DNA from: Astropecten irregularis
Taxonomy: Eukaryota; Echinodermata; Asteroidea; Paxillosida; Astropectinidae
Direction of reading: 5' to 3'
Length of the DNA: 64,000 bases
Assembly: GCA_963971285.1 (NCBI GenBank)
Contig: OZ020250.1
Coordinates: forward strand, 10,958,499-11,022,498
The translations under genes and the position numbers were made by a program. Positions 1 to 10,754 of this stretch are shown piece by piece (the stretch's first letter is position 1; every line of letters starts with the position of its first letter). A model generated the notes under the pieces. It saw nothing but the letters and a program-made list of their open reading frames with translations, was not told the origin of the DNA and did no database searches.

Positions 1-299
1 TTTACAACAGCCATAAACTCTAGTTTTTCTTTCTTCTTTTTCCACTTTTTCCCCATAGACATAACACAGGTTTTTTTTAAGAGCCACTTCTACCATTATG
101 CCAATTCCGATCAACTTCATACTTGGCACATAGTTAAACCAACACCCCGAATAGTGTCCCGCGTTAGTATGTCGTCGTGACGTCATCATGTGCACAATTA
201 CGTCATCATAAAAGTTCAAATTTTAGGGCTCTTTATCTACGGAACGGCTAGTCCGATGCAGCTCAAACTTGGTAATTTGGCCATTTAGAGTCAAACAGA

Positions 300-690
300 A
301 CACAAAACACAAGCTTTGGAATTTTTTGGACTGCTGATATGGCTATCCATAGTAGTAAGCCAATTGTGCACACGTGAATAGAGCACGACGAGCTAGAAAA
401 TCAATCATTTTGCTGTTTCCACCGCCCACAATCACAACCATACATACTATGCGTGCTGGCCTATTAGTAGACTCTGCCATTTCTGTGTTTCTCATGGCCG
501 TGTGTATTGTACTATACGGGTATTGATGGACAAGTGATGACGCTCCTGGTTGTTGTTTAAGACTATTAAAACACCGCTGATCAACTATTTCTCTGTCCTG
601 GGCCAATTGTGTACATGTTTGTGTCGTACATTTTATAAAACATACGCGAAACAGCTCAGTGTTTGTACACAAACACATGTCTATTTTTTT
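300..690 (+). repeat. dispersed repeat, copy 1 of 3
   Basis: This roughly 390-bp block recurs in the same orientation at 7370-7746 and, in part, at 3990-4265. Shared landmarks in order are TTTTTGGACTGCT, GACGAGCTAGAAAAT, GGCCAATTGTG and ACGCGAAACAGCT, followed by a run ending in ACAAACACA. No ORF spans it. The upstream flank (120-300) carries ACGTCATCA motifs, as the 7.3-kb copy does. It is probably a non-autonomous element or fragment, but I see no terminal repeats that define its ends. Confidence 0.7.
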
Positions 691-696
691 CTGTTT

Positions 697-858
697 CAAT
701 AGCGCTCCGCACTTACGCTAAAAATAGCACCGGATCTCAGACAAACATTGCAACCATGCACGTTCGTGCGTGTGCGCGTCCATGTACACTACGCGTGTGA
801 GACAATGTTTGTCTGACAGCCGGGGATTTTGTTACGTCATTAGTGCGGAGCGTTATTG
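697..858. mobile_element. short foldback element (MITE-like)
   Basis: The ends are inverted copies built on GCGCTCCGCACT near 702 and AGTGCGGAGCG near 842. A second, inner inverted pair is CAGACAAACATTG and CAATGTTTGTCTG. The whole 160 bp can fold back on itself. No clear target duplication was found. Confidence 0.6.
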
Positions 859-984
859 TGAGAAAACCTGGCTGTGGTCATCCCTGGGTGGGAGTGTTTA
901 CATCCCGGTCTTCTGGTGGAGCATGTGAAGTAGTTATCTTCAGACCATGGAGTCTGATTAGGGACCAGTTGTCACAGTATTTCA

Positions 985-1371
985 TTAATATTGATAATAA
1001 ATCATAATAATAATATAGACATTTATATATAATGCGCAACATATTCATCCAGAGGGTGCTCAAGGTGCTGACCATTATTATTCCTGGTCATTGGGCCCCA
1101 CTAACATTCCTGAAACATTCTCAACCCCCTGGGAGTATACAGCCCCGGCTACTGTAAAGCGCACAAAGGCTAATTTAGCACACAAAGCCATCTTTACCCT
1201 CACAGGTACCCATTTACTGGGGGAAGAGAAGCAACATGTGCCAAAGCGTCTTGCCTAATAACACAAGCACCATTAGACCATTAGACCATGGCTGGGTTCG
1301 AACCCACAATCTGTAGATTGACCACAAGATCTTGAGTCCGACACGCCACACCACTAAGCCAAAGCACCCCA
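985..1371 (-). mobile_element. tRNA-derived SINE (Leu-like head)
   Basis: On the minus strand this begins with a tRNA-like head. An A-box-like TGGCTTAGTGG lies at 1361-1351 and a perfect B box GGTTCGAACCC lies within 1305-1294. The spacing is long, as for a tRNA with an extended variable arm, and the anticodon region reads GACTCAAGA, as in Leu-CAA tRNA. The acceptor stem does not pair, so it is not a functional tRNA. The body follows, including a GTAAATGGGTACC stretch seen in several animal SINEs, then CACCTTGAGCACC and a tail of AATAATAAT-type repeats near 985-1015. It would be transcribed by RNA polymerase III and mobilised by a LINE. Confidence 0.75.
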
Positions 1372-1705
1372 CTTATATGTCTTCTTGTATATATGTCTTC
1401 TTTAAGTTTGTTTTATTTTGCATAGTTGTTTATTCATGACACGTGTGTGGTGCCCCAGGAATAAAATTGCCCAGAATCCAGTGCAGCAGTGGTCTTGTTT
1501 TGGAGTACAAGTAGTTTTGTTTTTAGCCATCACAGAGGAAGGACCAGTTTTCTGATCAGAATAAACTTTTGCACTGCTGGTGAGATGTGTGCAACGTCCA
1601 TCTCTTTGTGAATTTTGTGACTTGAAAGTTGAAGAACTGCTGTTAAACGTAAAGTAATTCTGTTGAGTAGCATTGGGAGCACAGTGTATAAAACACTGAA
1701 AGACC

Positions 1706-1990
1706 TTGCCTTTCCACAACAGCCTAAGGAAAAGACTTAATGTTGAGCTGTCTGAACTATTGAGGGCGGAATACAAACCCAAGAGACTGGCAGTCGGAGA
1801 ACGTTTCCAATTCCATAACGCAAAGCAGTTGCAAGGCCAATCTATTTGTGACTACGCTGCTCATTTGAAGAAGTTGGCAGTTTATTGTGACTTTGCAGGG
1901 AACCAACTGCAGGACAGTTTACGAGACAGATTTATCTGTGGTCTGGAGTTCATCCCAGCGTCACAGAACGTGTTAGCAGATGCCCTTTCA
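1706..1990 (+). pseudogene. Ty3/gypsy Gag fragment fused to end of RNase H
   Basis: The open frame 1706-2158 starts with a Retrotrans_gag-type segment. Its key piece is the FQFHN / CDYAAHLKKLA / LRDRFICGL series typical of Ty3/gypsy Gag around residues 35-75. It then jumps to NVLADALSLLPL, which resembles the ADALSRL motif at the end of pol RNase H. Several kilobases of pol must have been deleted at about 1945-1955. The segment is a non-functional remnant. The integrase pieces downstream (2236-3125) have the same orientation and probably belong to the same copy. Confidence 0.75.
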
Positions 1991-2235
1991 CTCCTTCCCC
2001 TGCAAGGCATGGAAGATGATGACAACGACTGTATCTTCAACATCGATGACAAACACCTCTTCCAAGAAAAAGCACGGAGATTTCCCATGCTACCAGGACA
2101 GATCCAGTTCTGCCACGTGTGTTGGAGTACACCAGGATGGATTGGCCAACCACAGTGAAGGATGAACGCCTTTAATAAACCATTCTTCAGTCGCTGACAT
2201 GAACTATCCACCGAAAAAGACTGTCTGCTGTAGGG

Positions 2236-2413
2236 TATGAGAGTTGTGATACCCTGCAAATATCAGAAAGACATCTTGGAAGAGTTGCACATTGCTCATC
2301 CAGGAGTCGTCAGAATGATGGAGATTGCAAGGAGCTACGTGTGGTGGCCATATGTCGACCGCGATATTGAACAGACTGTTCGATTTTGTGCCAACTGTCA
2401 AAAGACATGACAT
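2236..2413 (+). pseudogene. Ty3/gypsy integrase zinc-binding (H2C2) fragment
   Basis: Frame 2236-2410 translates to an integrase N-terminal zinc domain: an LHIAHPG segment supplies the two histidines and FCANCQK supplies the two cysteines, with the usual YVWWPYVD between. It ends at a TGA. It lies between the Gag/RNase H fusion and the integrase core remnant, in the expected order. It is inactive on its own. Confidence 0.75.
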
Positions 2414-2513
2414 GTTCCTTCAGTTGCACCCTTAATGCCATGGATTTCACACAGAAAGTCAGCCACGACTTCTTGATAGTTGTGGATACGCGAAATGGCC
2501 CGAAGTCTTCCAC

Positions 2514-3125
2514 ATGACCAGTACGACATCACAGGCTACAATTACAGTGCTGCGGAGTTTGATCAGCAGGTATGGCATTCCGCTACAGCTGGTCAGTGAC
2601 AATGGACCGCGATTCATCAGTGAAGAATTTCAGCACTTTCTCAAGGTGAACGGTGTCAAGCATGTACGATCAGTGCCACGACAGGTCGCACTCCAGCAAG
2701 TTTGTTCCTTGGACGCAAACTATGCACACACTTGTCTTTGTTACACCCTGATGTGGAGAGGAAGGTGGTCAATGTGCAGAGCAATCAGAAGCTACACCAT
2801 GACACACATGCATGACAAGCACATGCAGCTTCAGGTTCTTGTGAAGGATTTTTGCAAGAACGAGACCTGGTGGAAAGCAACAGTTGCTGAGCGAACTGCA
2901 CCCAAGTCATATGTTGTGATCCTACAAGATGGCAGAGTATGGAAACGGCATGTAGATGAGATGAGGAGATCACAACTGTCTTCTGATAGCCATACTCAGA
3001 AGGCACATCTAGTTCTTCCAGACAAGGAACACGAACCAGTGTTTGACACTGGCATAATCATACCTGGGGGACCTACTCCAGATGAGGGCACACAAACATC
3101 TGATTTGGAGTTGCAGCCAACCTAG
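2514..3125 (+). pseudogene. Ty3/gypsy integrase core and C-terminus remnant
   Basis: The first 55 residues match a DDE integrase core: LISRYGIPLQLVSDNGPRF contains the second catalytic aspartate, then FLKVNGVKHVRSVP. The frame then runs into unrelated sequence where the glutamate motif should be, showing an internal deletion. The end (WWKATVAERTAPKSYVV, then WKRHVDEMR) looks like the integrase C-terminal domain that precedes the 3' LTR in Mag-like elements. No LTR was recognised beside it. It is a dead remnant. Confidence 0.7.
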
Positions 3126-3446
3126 GAACTTTCCATGACCAATTGATATCCAGGAAAATCACCCATGCCCACAACCGCAAGAGGTTCACCCAAACTCTTG
3201 CGTCGCTCATCAAGAGTCAGCACACGACCACAGAGACTCATTGAGGCTTTGTAACGTACTGTTTTTTTTATATGAACACATTCATGCTTGTACCAGTGAT
3301 ATTTTTCAGTTCAAGGTTCAAGATGTTGTTTGCAGTAGTTTTGTTTCACATGCCATTGTTTTGAAGCATTCGAGTGTTCATGAGTTATTACATGGTTAAA
3401 CAGTTAAAGTTTATTGTTGAAAAAAAAGAAAAATTAAGAGGCTCTA

Positions 3447-3584
3447 ATGGGAGACTTTTGAGAACCGATCTTCGAGTCAACAGCGCGCACGCACAACAGC
3501 GCAGGCGCAAAACAACGCGCGCATGCTCACAATTGCGTGCATGTGCGCTGTTGACTTGAAGACCGGTTCTCAAAAGTCTCCCAT
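3447..3584. mobile_element. 138-bp foldback element
   Basis: The block begins ATGGGAGACTTTTGAGAACC and ends with its near-perfect inverse. The arms are about 45 bp and surround a GC-rich centre of CGCGCACGC-type repeats. The whole unit would form a long hairpin. No coding sequence is supported; overlapping ORFs on both strands are a consequence of the palindrome. Confidence 0.75.
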
Positions 3585-3989
3585 TGGGACAAGTTTTGGA
3601 AACAAGACAAAACATGATGCAGAAAAGGTGTTTTCATGATTATGTGCATGCATGTTTACCTATTTCTGGAACTGAAGGAAACTTTGTCAAACTAAGTTTC
3701 AGGATAAGTTTTAAAATTGGAAGGCATATTCATGCAGATATATTTTCCCTTTGCCAAGATCCATAGACCATAGTTGTTATGTTGCAGGATACATTGTTCC
3801 ATGTACGCTGGATTTGTTTTTAAGGGAACTTCCAATTTTAAGTGGGAGAGGATGTAGCGTATGCAACCAGTCTATTATTTAAGGATGACGTAATGTTTAT
3901 TTATAGCCACGCCATGTTGTTCGTTGTAATACATGTACATGGCTCAGAAACGTTAACACAGAATTGTCCATGCGGTCATTATATACGCA

Positions 3990-4265
3990 TAGAGACTATG
4001 TAATGGTATTATGCGTTCGAAGAACTGATTATTATTATTATTATTATATTGCTCCCATATTATTTCTACGATGTACGAACATAACAGTATATCTGTATGT
4101 GTATTGTTGGACGTGATGACGCTCCATGTTTCCCACAATTAAGACACCGCTGATATATTTCTATATTTCTCTGTACTTGGCCAATTGTGAACATATTATT
4201 TTTTATGTTTTATAAAACATACGCGAAACAGCTAAGTGTTTCTTACCAACAAACACAGGTCTAGT
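3990..4265 (+). repeat. dispersed repeat, partial copy 2 of 3
   Basis: From the AATTAAGACACCGCTGAT region to ACAAACACAGGTCTAGTT this matches the copies at 300-690 and 7370-7746. An (ATT)n microsatellite lies at 4028-4047. Confidence 0.65.
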
Positions 4266-4342
4266 TGTAAGTTGTTTCTTGTTAAATATCAACGCAATAT
4301 CTAGGCCAAATCAATTTCATTGAATGTTTTTATGATTTCAGC

Positions 4343-4846
4343 ATGGCATCCATACTTAGAAAGCTGTTGGTTGAGACTATCAGGTCTTTAACAGGGGATC
4401 TATCTAACACTGAAGTTTCATTTGAAAGATGCATGCGTTTTTTCTCTGAACATCACGGTATCAAGCAGTTGGAGTTTCCAGAGAAAATTAAAGAGAATAT
4501 CAACCATGTACAGTTTTCTGTATAGACTGAAGGGAAATGGATAGCTTGCAGTCGCAACAAATCTCAGTTCAAGATGAAAAATGGAGAGTGGTTACAAGTA
4601 GAGATAATGTTCCCACTGGAAGTTGATAACTGGTTATCTATTAAAGTGAAAGAGGTCCCTAGGTGTGATGAGGGAGAATCGAGATCAGGAGCAGATCGAC
4701 CCACCAAGGACTGGACTTTACTCTCCAAGCGATCAAAACAACGGAGGGCTCAAACACTGCTGCAGGAAAGTGAGCATCATGAGCTTCGTTTTGCAGCTTT
4801 TAACAGAGTTTATGGGATGAACCCGGACTTCAAATATGTGACATGA
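4343..4846 (+). pseudogene. Transib/RAG1-like transposase, N-terminal part
   Basis: Two collinear frames (4343-4525 and 4574-4846) are in phase and separated by an in-frame TAG at 4523-4525. The start ATG at 4343 follows a splice-acceptor-like ATTTCAG. The product carries features I associate with the N-terminus of the large animal family of Transib/RAG1-related transposases: a KNGEWLQ segment, then a basic KRSKQRRAQTLLQ segment followed by HHELRFAA. The frame ends where a MITE interrupts it at 4838. The central and C-terminal parts of the same family occur in the same orientation at 7932-8999, so I read 4.3-9.0 kb as one disrupted gene. Identification of this N-terminal part alone is weaker than for the C-terminal part. 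Confidence 0.55.
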
Positions 4847-5280
4847 TCAAGGGGAATGAGTCACATGTCGACCCTAGTCAAATTTTAGTTTTATATACAG
4901 TGTTAAAGAGGGCAATTAGAGCTTTCATAAACTGAAAACCACATGTTGATATGACTTTCTGTTCCGAAGTTACGTAAAATTATGCAAATGACGACGAAAA
5001 CTACAGTTCTGAGAAAAACGCCTTTAAAGTTTTGGTTTATTTTTGGGGAAAAACGCTTTTTAATGATTCCAAGATATGCAAGGCTTCAGAAAATCACATT
5101 TTGAAGCAACTTTTGATGCAGTTCTGTAAAATTAAGTTAACACATGTGATAAATAAGGATTTAAACAACCAAATTATTCAGTAATCCCAAAACTTGAAAA
5201 AAACACCCCTCACACTAAAATAACCGTTATCTCCATTCGGGATTCCCCGACATGTGACTCATTCCCCTTGATCATGTCAC
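4838..5280. mobile_element. 443-bp MITE with 30+ bp terminal inverted repeats
   Basis: The ends are GTGACATGATCAAGGGGAAT and its inverse, with pairing continuing for over 30 bp. It is flanked by ATAT on both sides (4834-4837 and 5281-5284); a TA duplication fits equally well. The uninterrupted site is present in the second tandem copy at 6234-6240, which proves insertion. There is no coding capacity. Confidence 0.85.
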
Positions 5281-5504
5281 ATATGTCCTTCAATTCACCA
5301 ATCAAGACTTCGTAAAAAAACAGCAAAGCTGAAAAAACTTATTTCCTCACCCCAACCTGCACCCAAGAAGCTCATATAGGGTAGTTGTCTCCCAAAACTT
5401 TTCGTCATCATGACGTCATCAGGTGTCATGTGACCAGCGATTTGAATTTAATAATCAAAATCTTTAAAAATCAACAAAAAATCAACAGTTTGATAATTTA
5501 AGTT

Positions 5505-6075
5505 GATTCTTTCACCAAAAGTGATTGTTAGGCAGGGTCTTTCTTTGTAACACATTGCTTGACCTCTGTGACCTCTACTTCCGGTCAAACAGGAAGTAGC
5601 TCCTCATTTAAAAGTGGTAATTAGAGCTAGGATCATGATTCTTTCACCAAAAGTAAATGTTAGGTAAGGTCTTTCATTTGTGATACATTGGTTGACCCCT
5701 GTGACCTTTACTTCCGCTCAAACAGGAAGTAGCTCCTCATTAAAAAGTGGTAAGAGATATGATTATGATTCTTTCACCAAAAGTCAATGTTAGGCAATAT
5801 CTTTCATTTGTGTTACATTGCTTGACCTCTGTGACCTCTACTTCCATTCAAACAGGAAGTAGCTCCTCATTTAAAAGTGGTAAGTTCTTGCTATGATCAT
5901 GATTCTTTCACCACAACTCAATGTTAGGCAAGGTCATTCTTTGTGACTCATTGCTTGACCTCTGTGACCTCTACTTCCGGTCAAACAGGAAGAGGTTCTT
6001 TATTCAAAAGTGGTAAGAGCTAGGATCATGATTCTTTCGCCAAAAGTAAATGTTAGGCAAGGTCTTTCCCTGTGA
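5505..6075 (+). repeat. 131-bp satellite-like array, 5 units
   Basis: Units begin with GATTCTTTCACCAAAAGT at about 5505, 5636, 5767, 5901 and 6030. Each contains TGACCTCTGTGACC, then ACTTCC and AACAGGAAGTAGCTCC (variants GGTC, GCTC, ATTC before AAACAGGAAG). The unit is non-coding. Two inverted units occur at 55856-56115, so the family is dispersed. Confidence 0.85.
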
Positions 6076-6226
6076 CACAAACATGACCAAGTCAAGTGAC
6101 TTCAGATTAAAGGTGCACTTTTCAAAAGTATAAAGCTTAATATATTAATCAAATGTTTTTGTGTGTATGTTTTGACAATTTTTTAATATCATAAAACAGA
6201 AAAGCCATGTGTTCTGTTTTCAACAG

Positions 6227-7180
6227 ACTTCAAATATGTCCTTCAATTCACCAATCAAGACTTCGTAAAAAAACAGCAAAGCTGAAAAAACTTATTTCCT
6301 CACCCCAACCTGCACCCAAGAAGCTCATATAGGATAGTTGTCTCCCAAAACTTTTCGTCATCATGACGTCATCAGGTGTCATGTGACCAGCGATTTGAAT
6401 TTAATAATCAAAATCTTTAAAAATCAACAAAAAATCAACAGTTTGATAATTTAAGTTGATTCTTTCACCAAAAGTGATTGTTAGGCAGGGTCTTTCTTTG
6501 TAACACATTGCTTGACCTCTGTGACCTCTACTTCCGGTCAAACAGGAAGTAGCTCCTCATTTAAAAGTGGTAATTAGAGCTAGGATCATGATTCTTTCAC
6601 CAAAAGTGAATGTTAGGTAAGGTCTTTCATTTGTGATACATTGGTTGACCCCTGTGACCTTTACTTCCGCTCAAACAGGAAGTAGCTCCTCATTAAAAAG
6701 TGGTAAGAGATATGATTATGATTCTTTCACCAAAAGTCAATGTTAGGCAATATCTTTCATTTGTGTTACATTGCTTGACCTCTGTGACCTCTACTTCCAT
6801 TCAAACAGGAAGTAGCTCCTCATTTAAAAGTGGTAAGTTCTTGCTATGATCATGATTCTTTCACCACAACTCAATGTTAGGCAAGGTCATTCTTTGTGAC
6901 TCATTGCTTGACCTCTGTGACCTCTACTTCCGGTCAAACAGGAAGAGGTTCTTTATTCAAAAGTGGTAAGAGCTAGGATCATGATTCTTTCGCCAAAAGT
7001 AAATGTTAGGCAAGGTCTTTCCCTGTGACACAAACATGACCAAGTCAAGTGACTTCAGATTAAAGGTGCACTCTTCAAAAGTATAAAGCTTAATATATTA
7101 ATCAAATGTTTTTGTGTGTATGTTTTGACAATTTTTTAATATCATAAAACAGAAAAGCCATGTGTTCTGTTTTCAACAGA
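6227..7180 (+). repeat. tandem duplication, right copy (empty MITE site)
   Basis: This is a 950-bp direct repeat of 4827-6226 lacking the MITE. It holds the intact sequence CTTCAAATATGTCCTTC at its left edge, which is the pre-insertion site. It ends at TTTTCAACAGAC, where it joins unique sequence. Confidence 0.85.
6456..7025 (+). repeat. 131-bp satellite-like array, duplicate of the 5.5-kb array
   Basis: The same five units as at 5505-6075, copied by the 950-bp tandem duplication. The order of the variant units is the same, so the array was duplicated as a block rather than by unit-level expansion. Confidence 0.85.
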
Positions 7181-7369
7181 CACAATCTCTAGTTAATTTT
7201 GCCATTATTTCACAGAAACTTATAAAAGCGAATATCTGATCGTAATGAAACTTGGTGGGTAGGTAGGAAATGGTACTAATATTCTTAATGTGAAGTGACG
7301 TCATGATGACGTCATCGGCTGATTTTTTTATTGATATTTTGAATAATTAATTTAGCCATTTAGAGTCAA

Positions 7370-7746
7370 ACATAACACAAAACACGGAATTTGGAACTTT
7401 TTGGACTGCTAATATGGCTATCCGCAGTAGTGGGCCAATTGTGTACACGTGAACAGAGCATGACGAGCTAGAAAATTTGCTGTTTTCATAGCCCATATGC
7501 ACAACCATACATACTATGCACACTGGCCTAAAGTAAACTCAGCCACTTCTGTGTTTTTCATGGCCGTGTATATCTGTATACTATACGTGCATTCATGGAC
7601 GAGTGACGACGCTCCTGATAGTTGTTTACAACAATTAAGACACTGCTATTTCTCTGGGCCAATTGTGTACAAGTTTGTTTTTTTATAGGCTATAAAACAC
7701 TACGCGAAACAGCTCAGTGTTTGTAACCAACAAACACAGGTCTAGT
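7370..7746 (+). repeat. dispersed repeat, copy 3 of 3
   Basis: This matches 300-690 through TTTTTGGACTGCTAATATGG, GACGAGCTAGAAAAT and ACGCGAAACAGCTCAGTG, and 3990-4265 at its right end. The TGACGTCATGATGACGTCAT palindrome at about 7297-7316 lies just upstream, again as in the first copy. It separates the two halves of the transposase remnant. Confidence 0.7.
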
Positions 7747-7931
7747 TCTTATTTTATTGATTATGACTTGTGTAATTGTTCATGTTAATTTTGAAATGTT
7801 TTTCTTTATTCATATTTGTAAGCACTTTGTAAATTGGGCCGATCATTGTCCAGCGCTTTTGGATATTATTATTTTTTTTTTTGAAATAGCGCTATAGAAA
7901 TGAAATAAATGTTAAATGTTAAATCATCTAC

Positions 7932-8522
7932 ATGTACGTGCTTCTGTCAGCCAATTCATTTACAGTACAAAAAAGAGCTATCACAAGAAGAGCATCAGAA
8001 CAAGGAGGCAAGGATTCAGCAACTTCAACCAATGAGCAGTTGATCTTGACATTAAAAGTAGATGGTAAGTTAGCTAGGAAGGAGACCGTCAACGTCAAAT
8101 ACAATCTTTACTTAACCATGGTTGATCAAAAAGTCATCAATGCAATTACTGAAACCTCTTCTACCATGCAATGTTACATTTGCGGGGCCACACCTAAGGA
8201 CTTAAATAATATATATTTCCAGAACCCGTTTCAAAAAGATACAAGTTCGGACTGCCCACTACACAAATGGATTCGCTGCTTCGAAATGATGCTTCACATT
8301 GCATACAGACTTCCCATCCAAAAGTGGAGGATATTGTCAGATGAGGAAAAATCAGTCATGACAGAGAGGAAGAAAAAGATTCAGGAACTTTTTAGATCAG
8401 AACTGGGGTTTGAAGTTGACCAATTGAAGCCAGGATATGGAAAAATGATAGTAATACTGCACACAGACCTTTCAACGAAGAAACATAATTTGCCAACATC
8501 TGCGGTCTTGATGAGAATCTAA
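7932..8522 (+). pseudogene. Transib/RAG1-like transposase, central part
   Basis: A 196-aa frame. Residues about 62-90 read MVDQKVINAITETSST and then CYICGATPKDLNN, a CxxC knuckle that corresponds in position to the zinc-binding CxxC in RAG1 and Transib transposases. WIRCFEMMLHIAYRL and a lysine/arginine-rich helix follow (about residues 115-150), then an LGFEVDQ segment, as in this superfamily. The first 45 residues are less convincing, and the segment carrying the first catalytic aspartates is missing or deleted. The frame closes at 8522; the conserved block resumes at 8646. The family cuts and pastes DNA with a D-D-E active site and is the source of vertebrate RAG1. This copy cannot make a full protein. 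Confidence 0.8.
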
Positions 8523-8645
8523 TTCTTAGATTTCACATAATTTTAATCGGTTTTTTCTTCATGACTACCCATAGTCCCTGAACATTTTGGACCCTACTGT
8601 GTTAATACTGCAAATTTGTGCATCGAGCACTATCCTTGAATCAAA

Positions 8646-8999
8646 ATGCCAGCCAGTGTGCACGTCTTACTGATCCACGGAGCACAAATGATTTCATCTT
8701 CAGTTGCCAGTATACCAATTGGAATGATGAGCGAAGCCCAAGAAGCTCGGAACAAAGATAACAAGCTCTTTCGGTTTAAGTACGCAAGAAAAAAGTCAGT
8801 GAGTGACATTTTTCACAGACTAATGGTAACTGGTGACATTGTAATCAGCAGCAAGTCTGTATACAACAGAAAAGAGAGGAAACCCATTCCCCCAGAAGTT
8901 CGAGAGATGAAAAAGGAGCCCAAACTTGTTCTTGTCGAAAAAGGAATCCTCACCTACTCCAACCCACACCCCAAGTGATTCGTCAGAGAGTGATTCGTC
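8646..8999 (+). pseudogene. Transib/RAG1-like transposase, C-terminal part
   Basis: The frame 8646-8978 contains VHVLLIHGAQMI, whose two histidines (H-x4-H) match the HKTLAH zinc pair of RAG1. MMSEAQEARNKDNKLFRF follows; by alignment with RAG1 SEGNESGNKLFRRFR its SE glutamate is the third catalytic residue. DIFHRLMVTGD comes next. Near 8950 the frame slips: another frame gives a serine-rich SDSSESDSS tail ending at TGA 8996-8998, the usual end of these proteins. So the catalytic end survives, with one apparent frameshift near the C-terminus and loss of sequence between 8522 and 8646. Confidence 0.8.
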
Positions 9000-9832
9000 A
9001 TGAGGTACATTTAAGTAATTACAAACTAGCAGCCTTCTGCAGCAGGTAAAGTTTTTCTCACCCTTATGAATTACCTGTACCAGAAACAAGAAAAGAAATA
9101 CTTTATTCCTACCGATGCAATGTAGTGAAAATGCTTTTTAATGTTGTTTTCTAGCCAATATGACCTAAAACTGAATTTTCTTTTGATGTGCTTAAGTACA
9201 ATTTACAAGTGTTAATTATTAAGACTATATAACAGACAAATATGAGTTATGCTCTAAAATTAACGACTGTCAACACGTTTGTTTAATTAGAATTTATTTT
9301 CTTTTTTATGGTTTCCATATGACCAAAAATATTCTGTAGATTTGGTCATGGGGTTGAATTAATTTAGTTTTTCGGTTCTGATTGTTAGATAATTATGAAA
9401 ACAAAATAATATCGAGTGATCATGTTTTTTTTTTTTATGAAAATATCAAAATTATATTGGTTATAAAAAGAAACATTGCTTCAAATGAGCTAATAAGCCA
9501 TTAAAATAAATCAGTTTGTATCACTTTATAATATCTAAATTGTAACCATGAAAGTCATTTCCAAATTCTTGTCAAAAACACTACATGCAAGATGCATTCA
9601 TGTGTACTTCAGCCAATCAAAATTCAGTCAATCAAAATTCACTTTAAAGACGTCATAGCTTTTAGAAATGAAGCCTATTGTCTTTCTCAGGAGAAAAAAA
9701 TCCAGTATCTTCATATCAGCAGTTTGACCTTGACCTAGCCCACTGTGCGCCCCCAGGAAAGTAGTGCTGGGATTTTTATCCGGTTATAGATTAACCGACA
9801 TGGATTTAATTATCCGGTTATATATAATATAG
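9000..9832. other. gene-free AT-rich stretch
   Basis: No ORF, RNA gene or repeat that I can support. There is a poly-T run at 9427-9436 and a TTAACCGACATGG..TATCCGGTTATA partial palindrome near 9780-9825. Confidence 0.5.
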
Positions 9833-10290
9833 TACAGGGTGTCCCAAAAAAAACGCAACACTTGTGTGGAGAACTATCAATTATATGAAAATTAAAACTG
9901 TTTATCACTTCGAGATTCACATATGTGATTCATCTACATGTATGTCTTGGCTATCACCATATAGAATTTGAGCAAAATTGGACTAAAATTGTGTGAAAAA
10001 ACTAAGACTGAATTACCCAACCTCAAAACCCGATTGTTATCTTTCTTTCATACACATTATGTGTGTATTTACCACTATGCGTGTTATCCTTGCAAATTTG
10101 TTTTTAAGAAGTGCTCTTTCAATTGGTCATATTTTAGACAATTTCAGCCCAAATACATATGCTTAAATTCTACAATGGTGATAGTCAAGACTGGTTGTAT
10201 CATATATCTGAATCTTGAAGTGTTAAACAGTTTAATTTTAACATAATGGGTCCCGACACAGTGTTGCGTTTTTTTCTGGGACACCCTGTA
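9833..10290. mobile_element. mariner/Tc1-type MITE (458 bp)
   Basis: Terminal inverted repeats CAGGGTGTCCCA then AAAAAACGCAACAC at the left match the inverse at the right, immediately inside a TA on each side (9833-9834 and 10289-10290). TA target duplication and these ends fit the Tc1/mariner superfamily. The interior has no transposase, so it is non-autonomous. Confidence 0.85.
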
Positions 10291-10340
10291 TACATATATA
10301 TATATATACATGTATATATATATATATATTAAACTGGATC
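10291..10340. repeat. (TA)n microsatellite
   Basis: ATATAT-rich run with a TACATG interruption between two MITEs. A second (AT)n run lies at 10609-10650. Confidence 0.85.
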
Positions 10341-10595
10341 GGACCTTAGGGAGACAAGGTTTGCCATAAATTCGACCTTAGGGAGACACCGAACATTAAG
10401 GAGACATTTTGATGTCTCCCTAATGTTTGAGGTACCTTTTATAGACACATTTTTAATGTCCAATTTTTTTTAGAAAATAGAAAATTCTCTCATCAAAAAC
10501 ATATGTCAATTTCAAGTTCATTGGTTTGGAGGATGTTTAAAAATAGGTAAGTAAAGTTCAGTGCACAACCCTATGGGAATGTCTCCCTAAGGTCC
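10341..10595. mobile_element. MITE with GGACCTTAGGGAGAC ends, copy 1
   Basis: The left end GGACCTTAGGGAGAC and right end GTCTCCCTAAGGTCC are inverted. An inner hairpin with arms AGGAGACAT and ATGTCTCC lies at about 10409-10433. Copy 2 is at 56186-56453 in the same orientation and shares the interior GTTCATTGGTTTGGAGG. Non-coding. Confidence 0.8.
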
Positions 10596-10606
10596 CATTT
10601 AGGATA

Positions 10607-10651
<45 letters not shown>

Positions 10652-10654
<3 letters not shown>

Positions 10655-10754
10655 TGTGTATCAAAAAAACCGCAACAGGATTTAAATTCAAATTTGTGAA
10701 GATTGTGTTAGCTTTACACTTACAGCAAAGTGAATAGTTTCATGTTAAAGGTAG
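10652..10754 (+). mobile_element. truncated mariner-like MITE end
   Basis: TACAGTGTGTATCAAAAAAA then CCGCAACAGG resembles the terminal repeat at 9833. Only one end is present; the next element begins at 10755. Confidence 0.5.

Larger units (their letters stand above)
4827..6226 (+). repeat. tandem duplication, left copy (carries the MITE)
   Basis: Leaving out the MITE at 4838-5280, this copy is almost identical to 6227-7180, with only a few substitutions. The break points share a short GAC/AGAC. The unit contains a CATCATGACGTCATCA motif near 5407 and a 131-bp repeat array. Near-identity means the duplication is recent. Confidence 0.85.

Noticed and set aside
1285-1371. Functional tRNA-Leu gene on the minus strand
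   Set aside because: A and B boxes are present but the acceptor stem does not pair, and it continues into a SINE body and tail.
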